Assembly: GCA_023375785.1 (NCBI GenBank)
Contig: SZWC01000042.1
Location: 555,963 to 619,962 of the forward strand
Direction of reading: 5' to 3'
Source: Penium margaritaceum
Taxonomy: Eukaryota > Streptophyta > Zygnematophyceae > Desmidiales > Peniaceae
DNA length: 64,000 nt
The notes under the pieces are model-generated. The model was given only the letters and a program-made list of their open reading frames with translations, was not told the DNA's origin and searched no databases. Position 1 is the first letter of the stretch. Each line of letters opens with the position of its first letter. A program made the position numbers and the translations under genes. Of the stretch, positions 11,371 through 21,105 are shown piece after piece.

Positions 11371-13028
11371 ATGTGACCCGGCTTTGGTTTCTGTGACCCG
11401 GCTTTGGTTTCTGTGACCCGGCTTTGGTTTTTGTGACCGGCTTTGGTTTCCGTGACCTGCTTTGGTTTATGTGGTCCGGCTTTGGGGTTTATGACCTTGG
11501 CTTGGTTTCTGTGACCCAGCTTTGGTTTTTGTGACCCGGCTTTGGTTTCTGTGACCCGGCTTTGGTTTATGTGACTGGGCTTTCGTTTCTGTGACCCGAC
11601 TTTGGTTTATGTGATCCGGCTTTGGTTTTTGTAACCCGACTTTGGCTTCTGTGACCCGGCTTTGGTTTATGTCACTTGGCTTTGGTTTTGCAGATTGGCC
11701 TTGGTTTCTATGACCCCGCTTTGGTCTCTGTGACCCGGCTTCGGTTTGTGTGACCCGACTTTAGTTTCTGTGACCCAGCTTCGGTTTCTGTGACCCGACT
11801 TTGGTTTCTGTGATTCGGCTTTGGTTTATGTGACATAGTTTTGGTTTGTGTGACACGGCCTTGGTTTCTGTTATATGGCTTTGGTTTCTGTGACCCGGAT
11901 ATGGTTTTTGTGACCCCGCTTTGGTTTCAGTGACCTGGCTTTGGTTTGTGTGATCTGGCTTTGGTTTCTGTGACCCGGCTCTGGTTATGTGACTCGGCTT
12001 TGGTTCCTGTGACTCAGCTTTGGTTTCTCTGGCATGGCTTGGTTTTTGTGCCCTGGCTTTGGTTGTTGTGTACCGGCTTTGCTTTCTGTGATCCGGCTTC
12101 TGGCATCTGTGACCCGGCTTTGGTTTATGTGACCCGGCTTTGGTTTATGTGACCCGGCTTTGGTTTATGTGACCCGGCTTTGGTTTCTGTGAGCTGGCTT
12201 TTGTTTTTGTGACCCAGCTTTGGTTTCCGTGACCTGGCTTTGGGTTTTGTGACCTGGCTTTGGTTTATGTGATATGGCTTTGGTTTCTGTAACCCAGCTC
12301 TGGTTGCTGTTACTCGGCTTCGGTTTCTGTGACTTGGCTTTGGTTTTTATGACATGGCTTGGTTTTTGTGACCCGGCTTTGGTTGCTGTGTCCCGGTTTT
12401 GCTTTCTATTACTCGATTTTGGTTTGTGTGACCGTGCTTTGGTTTATGTGACCTGGCTTTGTTTTATGTGACCCGGTTTTGCTTTCCGTGACCCAGCTTT
12501 GGTTTCTATGACCCGGCTTTGGTTTCTGTGACCCGGTTTTGGTTACTGTGACCCATATTTCATTACTGTGACCAGGCTTTGGTTTCTGTGACCCATCTTT
12601 GGTTTATGTGACCCGGCTTTGGTTTCTGTGACCCGGCTTTGGTTTTTGTGACCAGCCTTTTGTTTATGTGACTCATCGTTGGTTTATGTGACCCGCCTTT
12701 GATTTATGTGACTCGTCTTTGGTTTGTGTGACCGGGCTTTGGTTTCGATGATCCGGCTTTGGTTTGTGTGGCCCGGCTTTGGTTTTTGTGTCCCGCCTTT
12801 GGTTTCTGTGATTAGGCTTACGTTTCTGTGACCGAGCTTTGGTTTCTGTGACCCGGCTTTGGTTTCTGTGACCCTGCCTTGGTTTTGTGACCCGGCTTTT
12901 GTTTTTGTGACCCGGCTCTGGTTTGTGTGACCCGGCTTTGCTTTCTGTGAGCCGATGTTGGGTTTTGTGAGCCAGCTTTGGTTTCTGTCACCCGATTTTG
13001 GTTTATGTGATCCGGCTTTGGTTTTTAT

Positions 13029-14107
13029 TGTAAAAAACAAACAACAATTGACAAAATACACACCCACAAATGGGGCATCCCATAATATTACATAAATTCC
13101 CCGTCTGAACACCAGGCTACGACATGCACAACAAAACAATAAAATCAGAAGAAGTGGGTTCACATCCCTCGTGCAACAGTGAGATCAAGCGAGAAGATGT
13201 AACGGCCAGATCCGCGCTGGCGGGACAACCAATTCCACAAACGAGCTTCGCGCTTCACCAGCACGGGTAAACTACTGGCCAAAAGGACGCCTGCGGTCCG
13301 GTCCCCACATCGCAACAAACCAACTGCTTGGCAAATTTCTGGACAGCACTAGTCGAGTTTTGCCTTTGTCCAAGAACCTAGTCCAAAAACGGAGTTGCTC
13401 CGCAACTCCTCACACAGCAGCAGCAGCAAAAGCAACATCGAGGCTATGACTGCATCAGTCATATCACACTCCTTGGTGAAAGGGTATAGGATATAGTAGC
13501 AATAGTACTTAAAGTAGTACTTTGTATTGAATACAGTACAACTCGGTTATTCTGTTGCCTCATTCCTGGCTGTACGCCTACAGGCTGTGGCGTTGCTTCA
13601 GTGTTCCGCACTGCTCGCTGTCCGCCTATGGGCGGTGGCGCTTTCTTGCTATTCTTCAATATCGTTGTTCGCCTACTAGTAGTGGCATTATCCTCCTTTT
13701 TGCTTCATCTCGGCTGCCCTTCTCCAAGCTGTGGCACCTTTCATCATTCATCGCTTCTCTTCTGCCCACCGTTTCCAGCTGAGACCTCACTTGTTCGCTT
13801 CCTCTCACTCACTCGTTCTTCATGCAGGCTCGCCCTTGGTAGCTGAGGCTCGGCCCACTGCCTTGCCCGCTCCTTGGTGCTATTGCCTTCTCGGTTGCAT
13901 TCATGATAGGCTTGTGTCCTCCGGCACCACCTCCATCAATCGCAGTAATCATGACAGTCTCGTGCCTAACAGCACCGCCTCCACCACACTGTCGCACTCT
14001 GTCGTGCCTTCATTACTAACTCCGCCTGTGCCTGTCCTCCACTACAGTTCTCATCACCAACTCATGCACTCAACTAAGGATCCCCAACTACTCCCAATTA
14101 TACGACA
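13029..14107 (+). mobile_element. Probable Ty1/copia-type LTR
   Basis: Seen: family A stops at about 13028. The following sequence begins TGTAAAAAAC and ends ACGACA at 14107, directly before a perfect TGGTATCAGAGC primer site. TG...CA ends and a primer site abutting the 3' end are what is expected of a 5' LTR. An AT-rich, TATA-like stretch with the partial palindrome AGTACT...AGTACT lies at about 13485-13530. The 3' end is well supported by the primer site; the 5' end is only the first TG after the satellite and could be wrong. No second copy of this LTR lies in the window to test it. Confidence 0.55.
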
Positions 14108-14119
14108 TGGTATCAGAGC
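14108..14119 (+). other. Primer-binding site complementary to initiator Met tRNA
   Basis: TGGTATCAGAGC, perfect over 12 bases, directly follows ...ACGACA. Knowledge: this motif is complementary to the 3' end of plant initiator tRNA-Met and primes minus-strand DNA synthesis in many Ty1/copia elements. It fixes the element as plus-strand and points to a green-lineage host. Confidence 0.85.
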
Positions 14120-15794
14120 ATCGTGAAAGATTCGCCTCACATTTGTCTCACTTTCGCCTCCTCCGTCCCCCATTGACAGTCTCTGACGCCTGAACAGCCG
14201 GGCTGGAGCGCTTTGTCTTGCCCTCCTTCAAATCAGCAGAAATACCGGAGCCTGATTCCTCCCTCACGTATAATGGCAACGGACTTGTGTATGAGCACAA
14301 CCCTATAGCCACAGCAGTCAGCTTTCATTCTTCATCGTAACCGAACCACAACTGCCGAAAACATCCCAAAGCACCCTTCTGCATGAAGCCATTTCTACAA
14401 TAGCACTATGAGCATCAACCGCTCCCAAGTGCCCTCTTTTTCGTCTTCAACCTGCATCTTGAGTATGAACACCTATCCAGAACTAGTATATGGGTACAAC
14501 TCCGAGAAAGCGCTACACACCAAGCAGAAGCATCATCGTGTTTTCCTTGCGGTAGCAGCGGCACAACCACAGCATCAAAGTCCATATCATCATCCCCAGT
14601 GGCCATTGAAGCGCTTCACATCATAACATCAACCACGTGTCCTTCCCCCTCCATCCATTTTGTTCATCTCTTCTTGAGCCATAAGAGCAGCATATATGTG
14701 GCCCACAATTGCTGTAGGTTATCCTCTCAGGCTCTCTCCTGTTGTTTCCCCTTGGAAGGCATCTGCCATACTCAAACAGCACCATGACCAAGCGACTGCC
14801 ATCCGATGTCCACTCACAGACACAGATATTACCCTTTGATCTTGGGTGCGTTGCATCTGCCATCACCAATCATACCCTGCTCAAGAAACTGCAGCTCACC
14901 TCTGCTTGGCCATCTACCAAGGTTCCGTATCCCTCACAAAGTCCCAGAAGCCAAGACGCCGCTCCTCCAATGCTAACATCCTCTACTCACAAGAACGCAT
15001 CACACGTCTCCCTTCCTTCTCAGACCATCAAGCTCCCTCTCTCTGGTTGCATCTTCTCACCACCCAACAGTAACTCGTTGGATCATCGTGAGCTCTTGTC
15101 TCTCTCACCACAGGATTCCTATCCCGTCCTCCATATTAGCTCCATCTTCTCCAATGAAGAGATTCACCCAACAATAGCTACGCCAGCTATCATAGGAACT
15201 CTCCCAAAGTGTTCTTGCTTCATACACACCACAAGTCAATCCCGAAGACAACGATGCCGTCTTCTAACATATTTCACTAGCTCCTCAGCTCACAACACTT
15301 CATCCACTACAACCCTGCCTTGACGTGGCAACTCAGATTGAACAACATTCTCAGCTCCACCGCCAACCTCAACAGCAACCATACTTCAAACAGAGTTGAC
15401 TACTTTCTCCCGAGAAGAAGTCACCACCTTCACGAAAACCTTCTATGGGATCACACTGTCCAACCACAACCTCCAAAGCTCAAGCTCAGAAGATGCGTAC
15501 AGCAAAGCAAAGCAGTAAAATCAGTACCCACTGCCCAAAGTTCCCTCACCTCATCTCTTCACTCCAAATGAGCTCAATTCCTTTGCATCTGCCTTCTCTG
15601 GGATCATTGCTCTTGGAGAACCAGCAAAGCAGAATCAAAATATGACCACTACATCAGGACACTTCGCACATCCTCCAGAGAAACCAGAAATATCCCCACA
15701 TTCCTCAGTCCCTTTTGACTACTTTCTACTTCCTCCTTCCATCCGCGACGGAAACCAGCCTTCACCAAACATAACCCGTCACCGAACTTCTCTC
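14120..15794 (+). other. Internal region after the primer site; no recognisable gene
   Basis: This is where a copia element should carry gag. I find no zinc knuckle, no capsid motif and no long convincing frame. The longest open frame, 14742-15323 (193 codons), is rich in Ser, Thr, Pro and His and matches nothing I know. The plus strand is rich in C, A and T and poor in G. It may be a heavily decayed element interior or a non-autonomous element. Near 15795 it gives way abruptly to sequence homologous to gag copy 1. Confidence 0.4.
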
Positions 15795-17512
15795 GTCCAG
15801 AGTTCCGCGCAAACTGCGCACCAGCAGCAGGCTCCCTAGGTACCCCTGTCCGCCGGAACGATGCCGATGGGAGCTGTAGTTCCCTTGGAGGCAGCAATGT
15901 CCTAGCCACCCGTGTATCGGCCGCCGCCACATGGGGGAGTAGTGCAAGCGGGGACGACGCCGCAACCACCTGCGGTGGGACATCCAACAATGGGTGCACC
16001 ACTACAGCAGATAAACCCACCACTGGTATTGATGGGTGCCGCACTGGCAGGGAACGTGATGCCGGCGATAGGCATGCAGCAGACCAACTACCAGCTGCAG
16101 TAGGTGACGACGCCAACACTGGCAGGGACCGCGGTGCAGCACCCTGTGATGGCACAACATCCACCACAAGAGATGTAGTCTTTTGGGGGCGTAACCCAAG
16201 GGGGTGCCATGACTCAGCCTCATGGGGTCCAGCCACTGATGCACCAGCAGCAGCAACGTGGAGGCATGATGTTGATGCAACCCTCAGCAACAGTTTTGCA
16301 CCCGTGGCCAACTCCGCAATAGCAGTTGACAAGCATCACGCAAGTAGAAGTGGATCAGCAGCCTTTTGTGCCCAGTACACAACCGCCGCCACCCCAAGGG
16401 GTACTGCCACCACCCCAATACTCCGTAGTAGCCTACCAACATCTTCATCCGCTGTAGCTAACCGGAACCATGCCAGTTGGTGTGACTCTTTAGGTACCAC
16501 CTGTAATGCCACAACTTCCCCCAGCGTCACACGGTCACTCGCACCCACCATTGCCGCAAATGATGGGGGATCAGGACCCCGCATGGACAACAACCCATTC
16601 CCCCCCCCCGGTGGCACCAGCTGCGGTTATCAGTGTTGCTACGGTCCCTACCACATAGACATATTGGATGCCTCATCTGATGGCACCACATGCACACGGA
16701 CCTCCGGCACCGCCCCTTCGGACGACGTTATTCTCCACATCTTACACCACCTAAATGCCAGCTCCTTCCTGGTACATACACCAGTCACACACACACCCAG
16801 GATCTCACATACGCGCAAGGAAACTTTCGATGCAGATCCACCATGCGGGATACTCTGTGGCCCATTATACCAATCTCCCCCTCTAACTGTTATGACTCCA
16901 TTGACGACTAATCGCAGTATTGTACCTCAACTGCATTACATCTGCTCTGAGCCGGCTAATCTGCCGCGGCTGGACACCTTCAAGGGCGCCCCGGAGGTTA
17001 ACCCCTGGATCTGGCTGAAGCAAATCACACTCTATGCCAGCATTGGCCGAATGACACCCGACATCTGCCTCGCTACCGCGGAACTACACCTCCAGTGAGC
17101 TGTGGCCGATTGGTACAATGCACGCGCCCCCTTCATGTCTTTTCATGATTTTGTCAATGCTCTCATTGAACGCTTCGAACACCTGACAAAGGAAGAGGCA
17201 CTGCGGAATATCAAGAAGGATTTCATGCGCAAGGATGATGACATCTGCAGATTCCAGGATCAGTTTCTCACTTAGGCTTCCGTGGCCAATAATCCACAAG
17301 GAGAAGGCCTTCTCCTGTGGGTCCTCCTGAAGAATCTGATCCGCGCACTCCCTAACGAGGTCAGCAGTCTTATGATTGCTGACCGCTACTGCTCCGTGCA
17401 AGATGCGGTGCAACATGCTACAGCTTTATCCACTCGTCAGCGATCTACTTGCCAGCATCAGAGCGGAGAAAGCCACACACCACCTTCCTCACAAAGCCAG
17501 CCACCGCCGCAT
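15795..17512 (+). pseudogene. gag: Ty3/gypsy-like gag polyprotein remnant, copy 2
   Basis: This is homologous to copy 1 from about 2845 to 4630, in the same order: Pro/Gln/Met-rich N-terminal part, then a gag core from 16970 (FKGAP...NPWIWLKQIT, ADWYNARAPF, DDDICRFQDQF) and a Ser/Gln/Pro-rich tail. Frame: one phase from 15795 to about 16874, then a one-base loss in a C-run shifts to a second phase to the end. Stops: TAG at 15837, 15903, 16101, 16176, 16320, 16455, 16491 and 16656; TAA at 16752; TGA at 17096 inside the core (GGA in copy 1); and TAG at 17273, which copy 1 shares at 4396. The zinc-knuckle part is missing: the sequence passes into the 21-bp minisatellite at about 17513, the position equivalent to about 4635 in copy 1. 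Not functional under the standard code. Confidence 0.75.
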
Positions 17513-18464
17513 AAGAGTGACAGACTTTGGCAAAAGAGCGTCACACTTTGGCACTAGGGCGTCACACTTTGGCACTAGAGCATCACACTTTGGCACACGA
17601 GCATCACACTTTGGCACTAGAGCGTGACACTTTGGCACTAGAGCTTCACACATGGCCACAAGAGCGTCACACTTTGGCACTAGAGCTTCACACTCTGGTA
17701 CTAGAGGTTTACACTCTGGCACTAGATTGTCACACTTTGGCACTATAGCGTCACACTTTGGCACCAGAGGTTCACACGTTGGCACTAGAGTGTCACACGT
17801 TGGCACTAGGGCTTCACACATTGGGACTAGAGCTTCACACATTGGCACTAGAGCGGCACACATTGGCACTAGAGCATCACACTTTGGCACTAGAGCGTCA
17901 CACTTTGGCACTAGAGCGTCACACTTTGGCACTTAAGTGTCACACTTTGGCACTAGAGTGTCACACTTTGGCATTAGAGCGTCACACTTTTGCACTAGAG
18001 CTTCAAACTTTGGCAATAGAGCTTCAGACATTGGCTCTATAGCATTGCACTTTGGCACTAGAGCATCACACTTTGGCACTAGAGCAACACACTTTGGCAC
18101 TAGAGTATCACACTTTTGCACTAGAGCGTCACACTTGGGCACTAGAGCATCTGAATTTGGCACTTGAGCGTCATACTTTGGCACTAGAGTGTCACACTTT
18201 GGAACTAGATCTCCACACTTTGGCAGAATATCTCCGCACTTGAGCACTAGAGCGTCACACTTTGGCACAGGAGCGTCACACTTTGGCACTGTACTGTCAC
18301 ACTTTGGCACTAGAGCATCACGCACTGGCACGAGAGCTTCAGAGTTGGCACTAGAGCTTAACACTTTTGCACTAAAGTGTCACACTTTGGCACTAGAGGG
18401 TCACACTTTGGCACTAGAGGTTCACACGTTGGCACTATAGTCTCACACATTGGCACTAGAGCTT
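17513..18464 (+). repeat. Minisatellite family B (21-bp unit), plus orientation, block 1
   Basis: Tandem 21-bp units whose core is CTTTGGCACTAGAGCGTCA (19 of 21 bases), joined directly to gag copy 2 on the left and to the LTR-like unit on the right. The unit length is a multiple of three. Two plus frames (heptads close to ASHFGTR and LALERHT) and one minus frame (close to DALVPKC) lack stops, so long open frames arise by construction. I annotate none of them as genes. Confidence 0.95.
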
Positions 18465-19813
18465 TTGTCATGCACAAATCTGCCGCAGCTCCGCAAAAGA
18501 AGCAATCCGCGGAATGGGGACCGAGAAGGCAGAGGGTCCGCGCACAGGATGCTGGCTCCCGCGGATGTGGTTGAGCGAGGGGTAGCGCGGATCCCAGGAG
18601 GCAAGGGCCAGGGTATTGATGGGAAGTCCGCCGCAGGCTAACAACTCGTCTGCGGCGGTTCTCCTCAGTCGAAGAACTCGTGGAAAGGCGGGAAGCAGTG
18701 GAGGGAAGAGCCGCGGTGCAAAGGGAACAGGAACAAGTCGCAGTAGAATCCGCGGCCACTGACAAAGCACAGGCAGGACAGTGGAGGAACTGAAAAATCA
18801 GGGGAGAAAACGTCCAATCAGCATAAGCGACCAAACATCAATCACGGAGGAGTCCCGGCAGACGCACCGCGGAAGACGAAGATTCAAGGAAGAATACGAA
18901 GAACCGCGTGCACGAACCGCGGATGGAGAACATGATCAGCAGAAGATAGGCAGTGTGTATGTGTGTGTGAATAGGACGAGACCCGCGGTGCGTAGCCGCA
19001 CCGCGTGGGGTCCAAAATTGGAGGAAGTAGGATGGTGTGAGAGGGATGAGACCGACGGCATGTAGACACGCTGTGCGGAGTCCCAAGTAGAAAAGGGCCC
19101 CACCAGCAATAGCACAAGTGCAACTCAGACTTCCTTGCATTCCAAAGTATTCTATGTACTCCGCAATCAGCCTTATAAAATTCATTGGCCTACTCTCATT
19201 CCTGTGTTCCGCCCATTGCCGTCTTGCCCTCAGTTGCTCTCGGAGTCCGATCCGCGGGCTGTGGGGGAGTGCGTGAAGAACCAAAAGTCCAACTGAGGTG
19301 GGCTGCCGGCGGTATCCCTTGCTTGCACACATCCGCGGAACAGGGTTCCGCGGAGAGGAGTCGGACGCCACGAGGTGGTGGACTCCCGTGTGGGAAGAAG
19401 TGGAACGCGGAGCATCACTCATCGGTGAGGTGTCTGAAGCTTAGACCTGTGGTCCGCATAATAGCTGATAATCAGAAGTTTGCCATTGCGGGTTGTCGTA
19501 CTCTAGTGGGCCGCGGAGTGTCATATTTCATTAAGGTGTCTGCGCAGAAGCTTAGACCTGTGGTCCGCGGAACAACTGATCACTGGGAGTTTGCCATTGT
19601 TGGTCGCCCTAATCTGGTGGGCCGCGGAGTGTCAGTTTCCATAAAGGTGTGTCCGCAGCGGTCCCAAGCCCGTAGTCTGCGGAACAGCCGCTAGCCTGAA
19701 AGTGACTTGTGTCTGGCCGCTCACTGGTAGCGGTGAAGTGCATAATCCGCAGAGGTCCGCAGAGAGTGATCGCCCGCGGAAAAATCAGGGACGCGGCAAA
19801 ATTGGGGGTATCA
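18465..19813 (+). repeat. LTR-like dispersed unit, copy 2
   Basis: This is homologous to the first copy (about 800-2000), with shared landmarks in the same order, and ends in GGTATCAG-like sequence at about 19806 right where family B resumes. It carries at least 14 CCGCGG hexamers (18507, 18559, 18711, 18750, 18867, 18917, 18983, 19252, 19333, 19348, 19511, 19565, 19622, 19774), far above chance for a palindromic hexamer. No coding domain is seen; the open frame 19185-19694 lies across the internal direct repeats and is not convincing. Whether it is the 3' LTR of the element of gag copy 2 or a separate insertion cannot be told. Confidence 0.5.
19429..19660 (+). repeat. Direct repeats of about 108 bp inside LTR-like unit copy 2
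   Basis: Two adjacent units (19429-19534 and 19535-19644) plus the start of a third share GGTGTCTG, AAGCTTAGACCTGTGGTCCG, GTTTGCCATTG and GGGCCGCGGAGTGTCA. The first LTR-like copy has no clear equivalent, so this is a copy-specific duplication. Tandem repeats of this size are common in the U3 part of LTRs, where they can act as enhancers; that role is inference. Confidence 0.7.
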
Positions 19814-21105
19814 GCTTTACACTTTGGCACAAGAGCGTCACACTCTGGCACTAGAGCTTCACACTTTGGCACAAGAGCGTCACATCTTGGCACTGGAGCG
19901 GCACACTTTGGCACTAGAGCGTTACACTTTGGTACTAGAGCGGCTCACTTTGGCATTAGAGCGTCACACTTTGGTGCTAGATCTTCCCACTTTGGCATTA
20001 GAGCATCACACTTTGGCAATAGAGCGTCACACTTTAGCACTAGGGCGTCACACTTTGTCACTAGAGTATCACACTTTGGCACTAGAGAGTCACACTTTGG
20101 CACTAGAGTGTCACACTTTTGCACTAGAGCGTCACACTTTGGCACTAGAGAAACACGCTTTGGTACTAGAGCTTCACACATGGGCACAAGAGCGTCACAC
20201 TTTGGCACTAGAGCTTCACACTATGGAAATAGAGCTTTACACTCTGGCACTATATTATCACACTTTGGCACTAGAGCGTAACAACTTGGCACAAGAGGTT
20301 CACACTTTGGCACTAGAGTGTCACACATTGGCACTAGAGCTTCACACTTTGGGACAATAGCTTCACTCTTTGGCACTAGAGCGTCACACGTTGGCACGAG
20401 AGCGTCACACTTTGGCACTAGAGCGTCACACTTTGGCACTAGAGCGTCCCACTTTGGCATTAGAGCCTCACACTTTGGCACAAGAGCTACACATTTTGGC
20501 ACTAGAGGTTCACACTTTGGCACTAGCGCATCAAACTTAGGCACAAGAGCATCACAATTTGGCACTATAACGTCACACTTTCGCACTGGAGAATCACACT
20601 TTGGCACTAGAGCATCACACTTTGGCACAAGAGCGTCACACGTTTGCTCTAGAGCATCACACTTTGGCACTAGAGCGTCACACTTTGGAACTAGAGTGTG
20701 ATACTTTGGCACAAGAGCGCCATATTTTGCCACTAAAGCCTTGCATTTTGGTACTAGAGCGCCACACGTTGGCACTAGAGCTTCACACTTTGGCAAAAGA
20801 GCTTTACACTTTGGCACTAGAGCGTCACAATTTGACACTAGAGTGTCACAATTTGGCACTAGAGCATCACACTTTAGCACTAGAGCGTCACACTTTCGCA
20901 CTAGAGCATCACACTTTGGCACTGGAGCGTCACACTTTGGAACTAGAGCTTCACACTTTGGCACTAGATCTCTGTACTTCATCACTAGGGCATCACACTT
21001 TGGCACTAGAGCGTCACACTTTGGCACTAGAGTGTCACACTTTGGCACTTGAGCGTCACACTTCGACACTAGAGCTTCACATTTTCGGCACTAGAGCGCC
21101 ACACT

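Larger units (their letters stand above)
5394..13028 (+). repeat. Minisatellite family A, 20-bp unit
   Basis: Tandem copies of a unit close to CTTTGGTTTCTGTGACCCGG fill this block apart from the assembly gap. The period is plainly 20: many 60-base lines hold three units in the same phase. Units vary mainly at the CCGG site (CCAG, CTGG) and at the TTTC/TTTA/TTTT step. The plus strand has TGA in every unit. The minus strand has no stop in the consensus, and because 20 is not a multiple of 3 one frame passes through all three phases, giving a 20-residue peptide repeat containing KPKPGH and NQSRVTETKAG. This explains the many minus-strand open frames; none has an independent start or domain. Longer repeats exist: a 120-bp duplication (7121-7240 and 7241-7360) and a higher-order repeat of about 1293 bp. 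Confidence 0.95.

Noticed and set aside
10540-11376. 278-codon open frame
   Set aside because: It consists almost entirely of N.
5394-13028. Minus-strand Lys/Pro/Gln-rich open frames
   Set aside because: They follow from a 20-bp unit with no stop on the minus strand, and the peptide repeats every 20 residues in all frames.
13155-13175. tRNA B-box-like GGGTTCACATCCC
   Set aside because: No A box at the right distance, no acceptor stem and no cloverleaf could be drawn. It lies in the putative LTR.
15649-16332. 227-codon minus-strand frame
   Set aside because: It is antisense to gag copy 2, has no recognised motif and is open because of biased composition.
16304-16870. N-terminal part of the 264-codon frame as gag copy 2
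   Set aside because: Only the end of this frame (after about 16874) is the true phase. Before that the homologous phase is another one, as the alignment to copy 1 shows.
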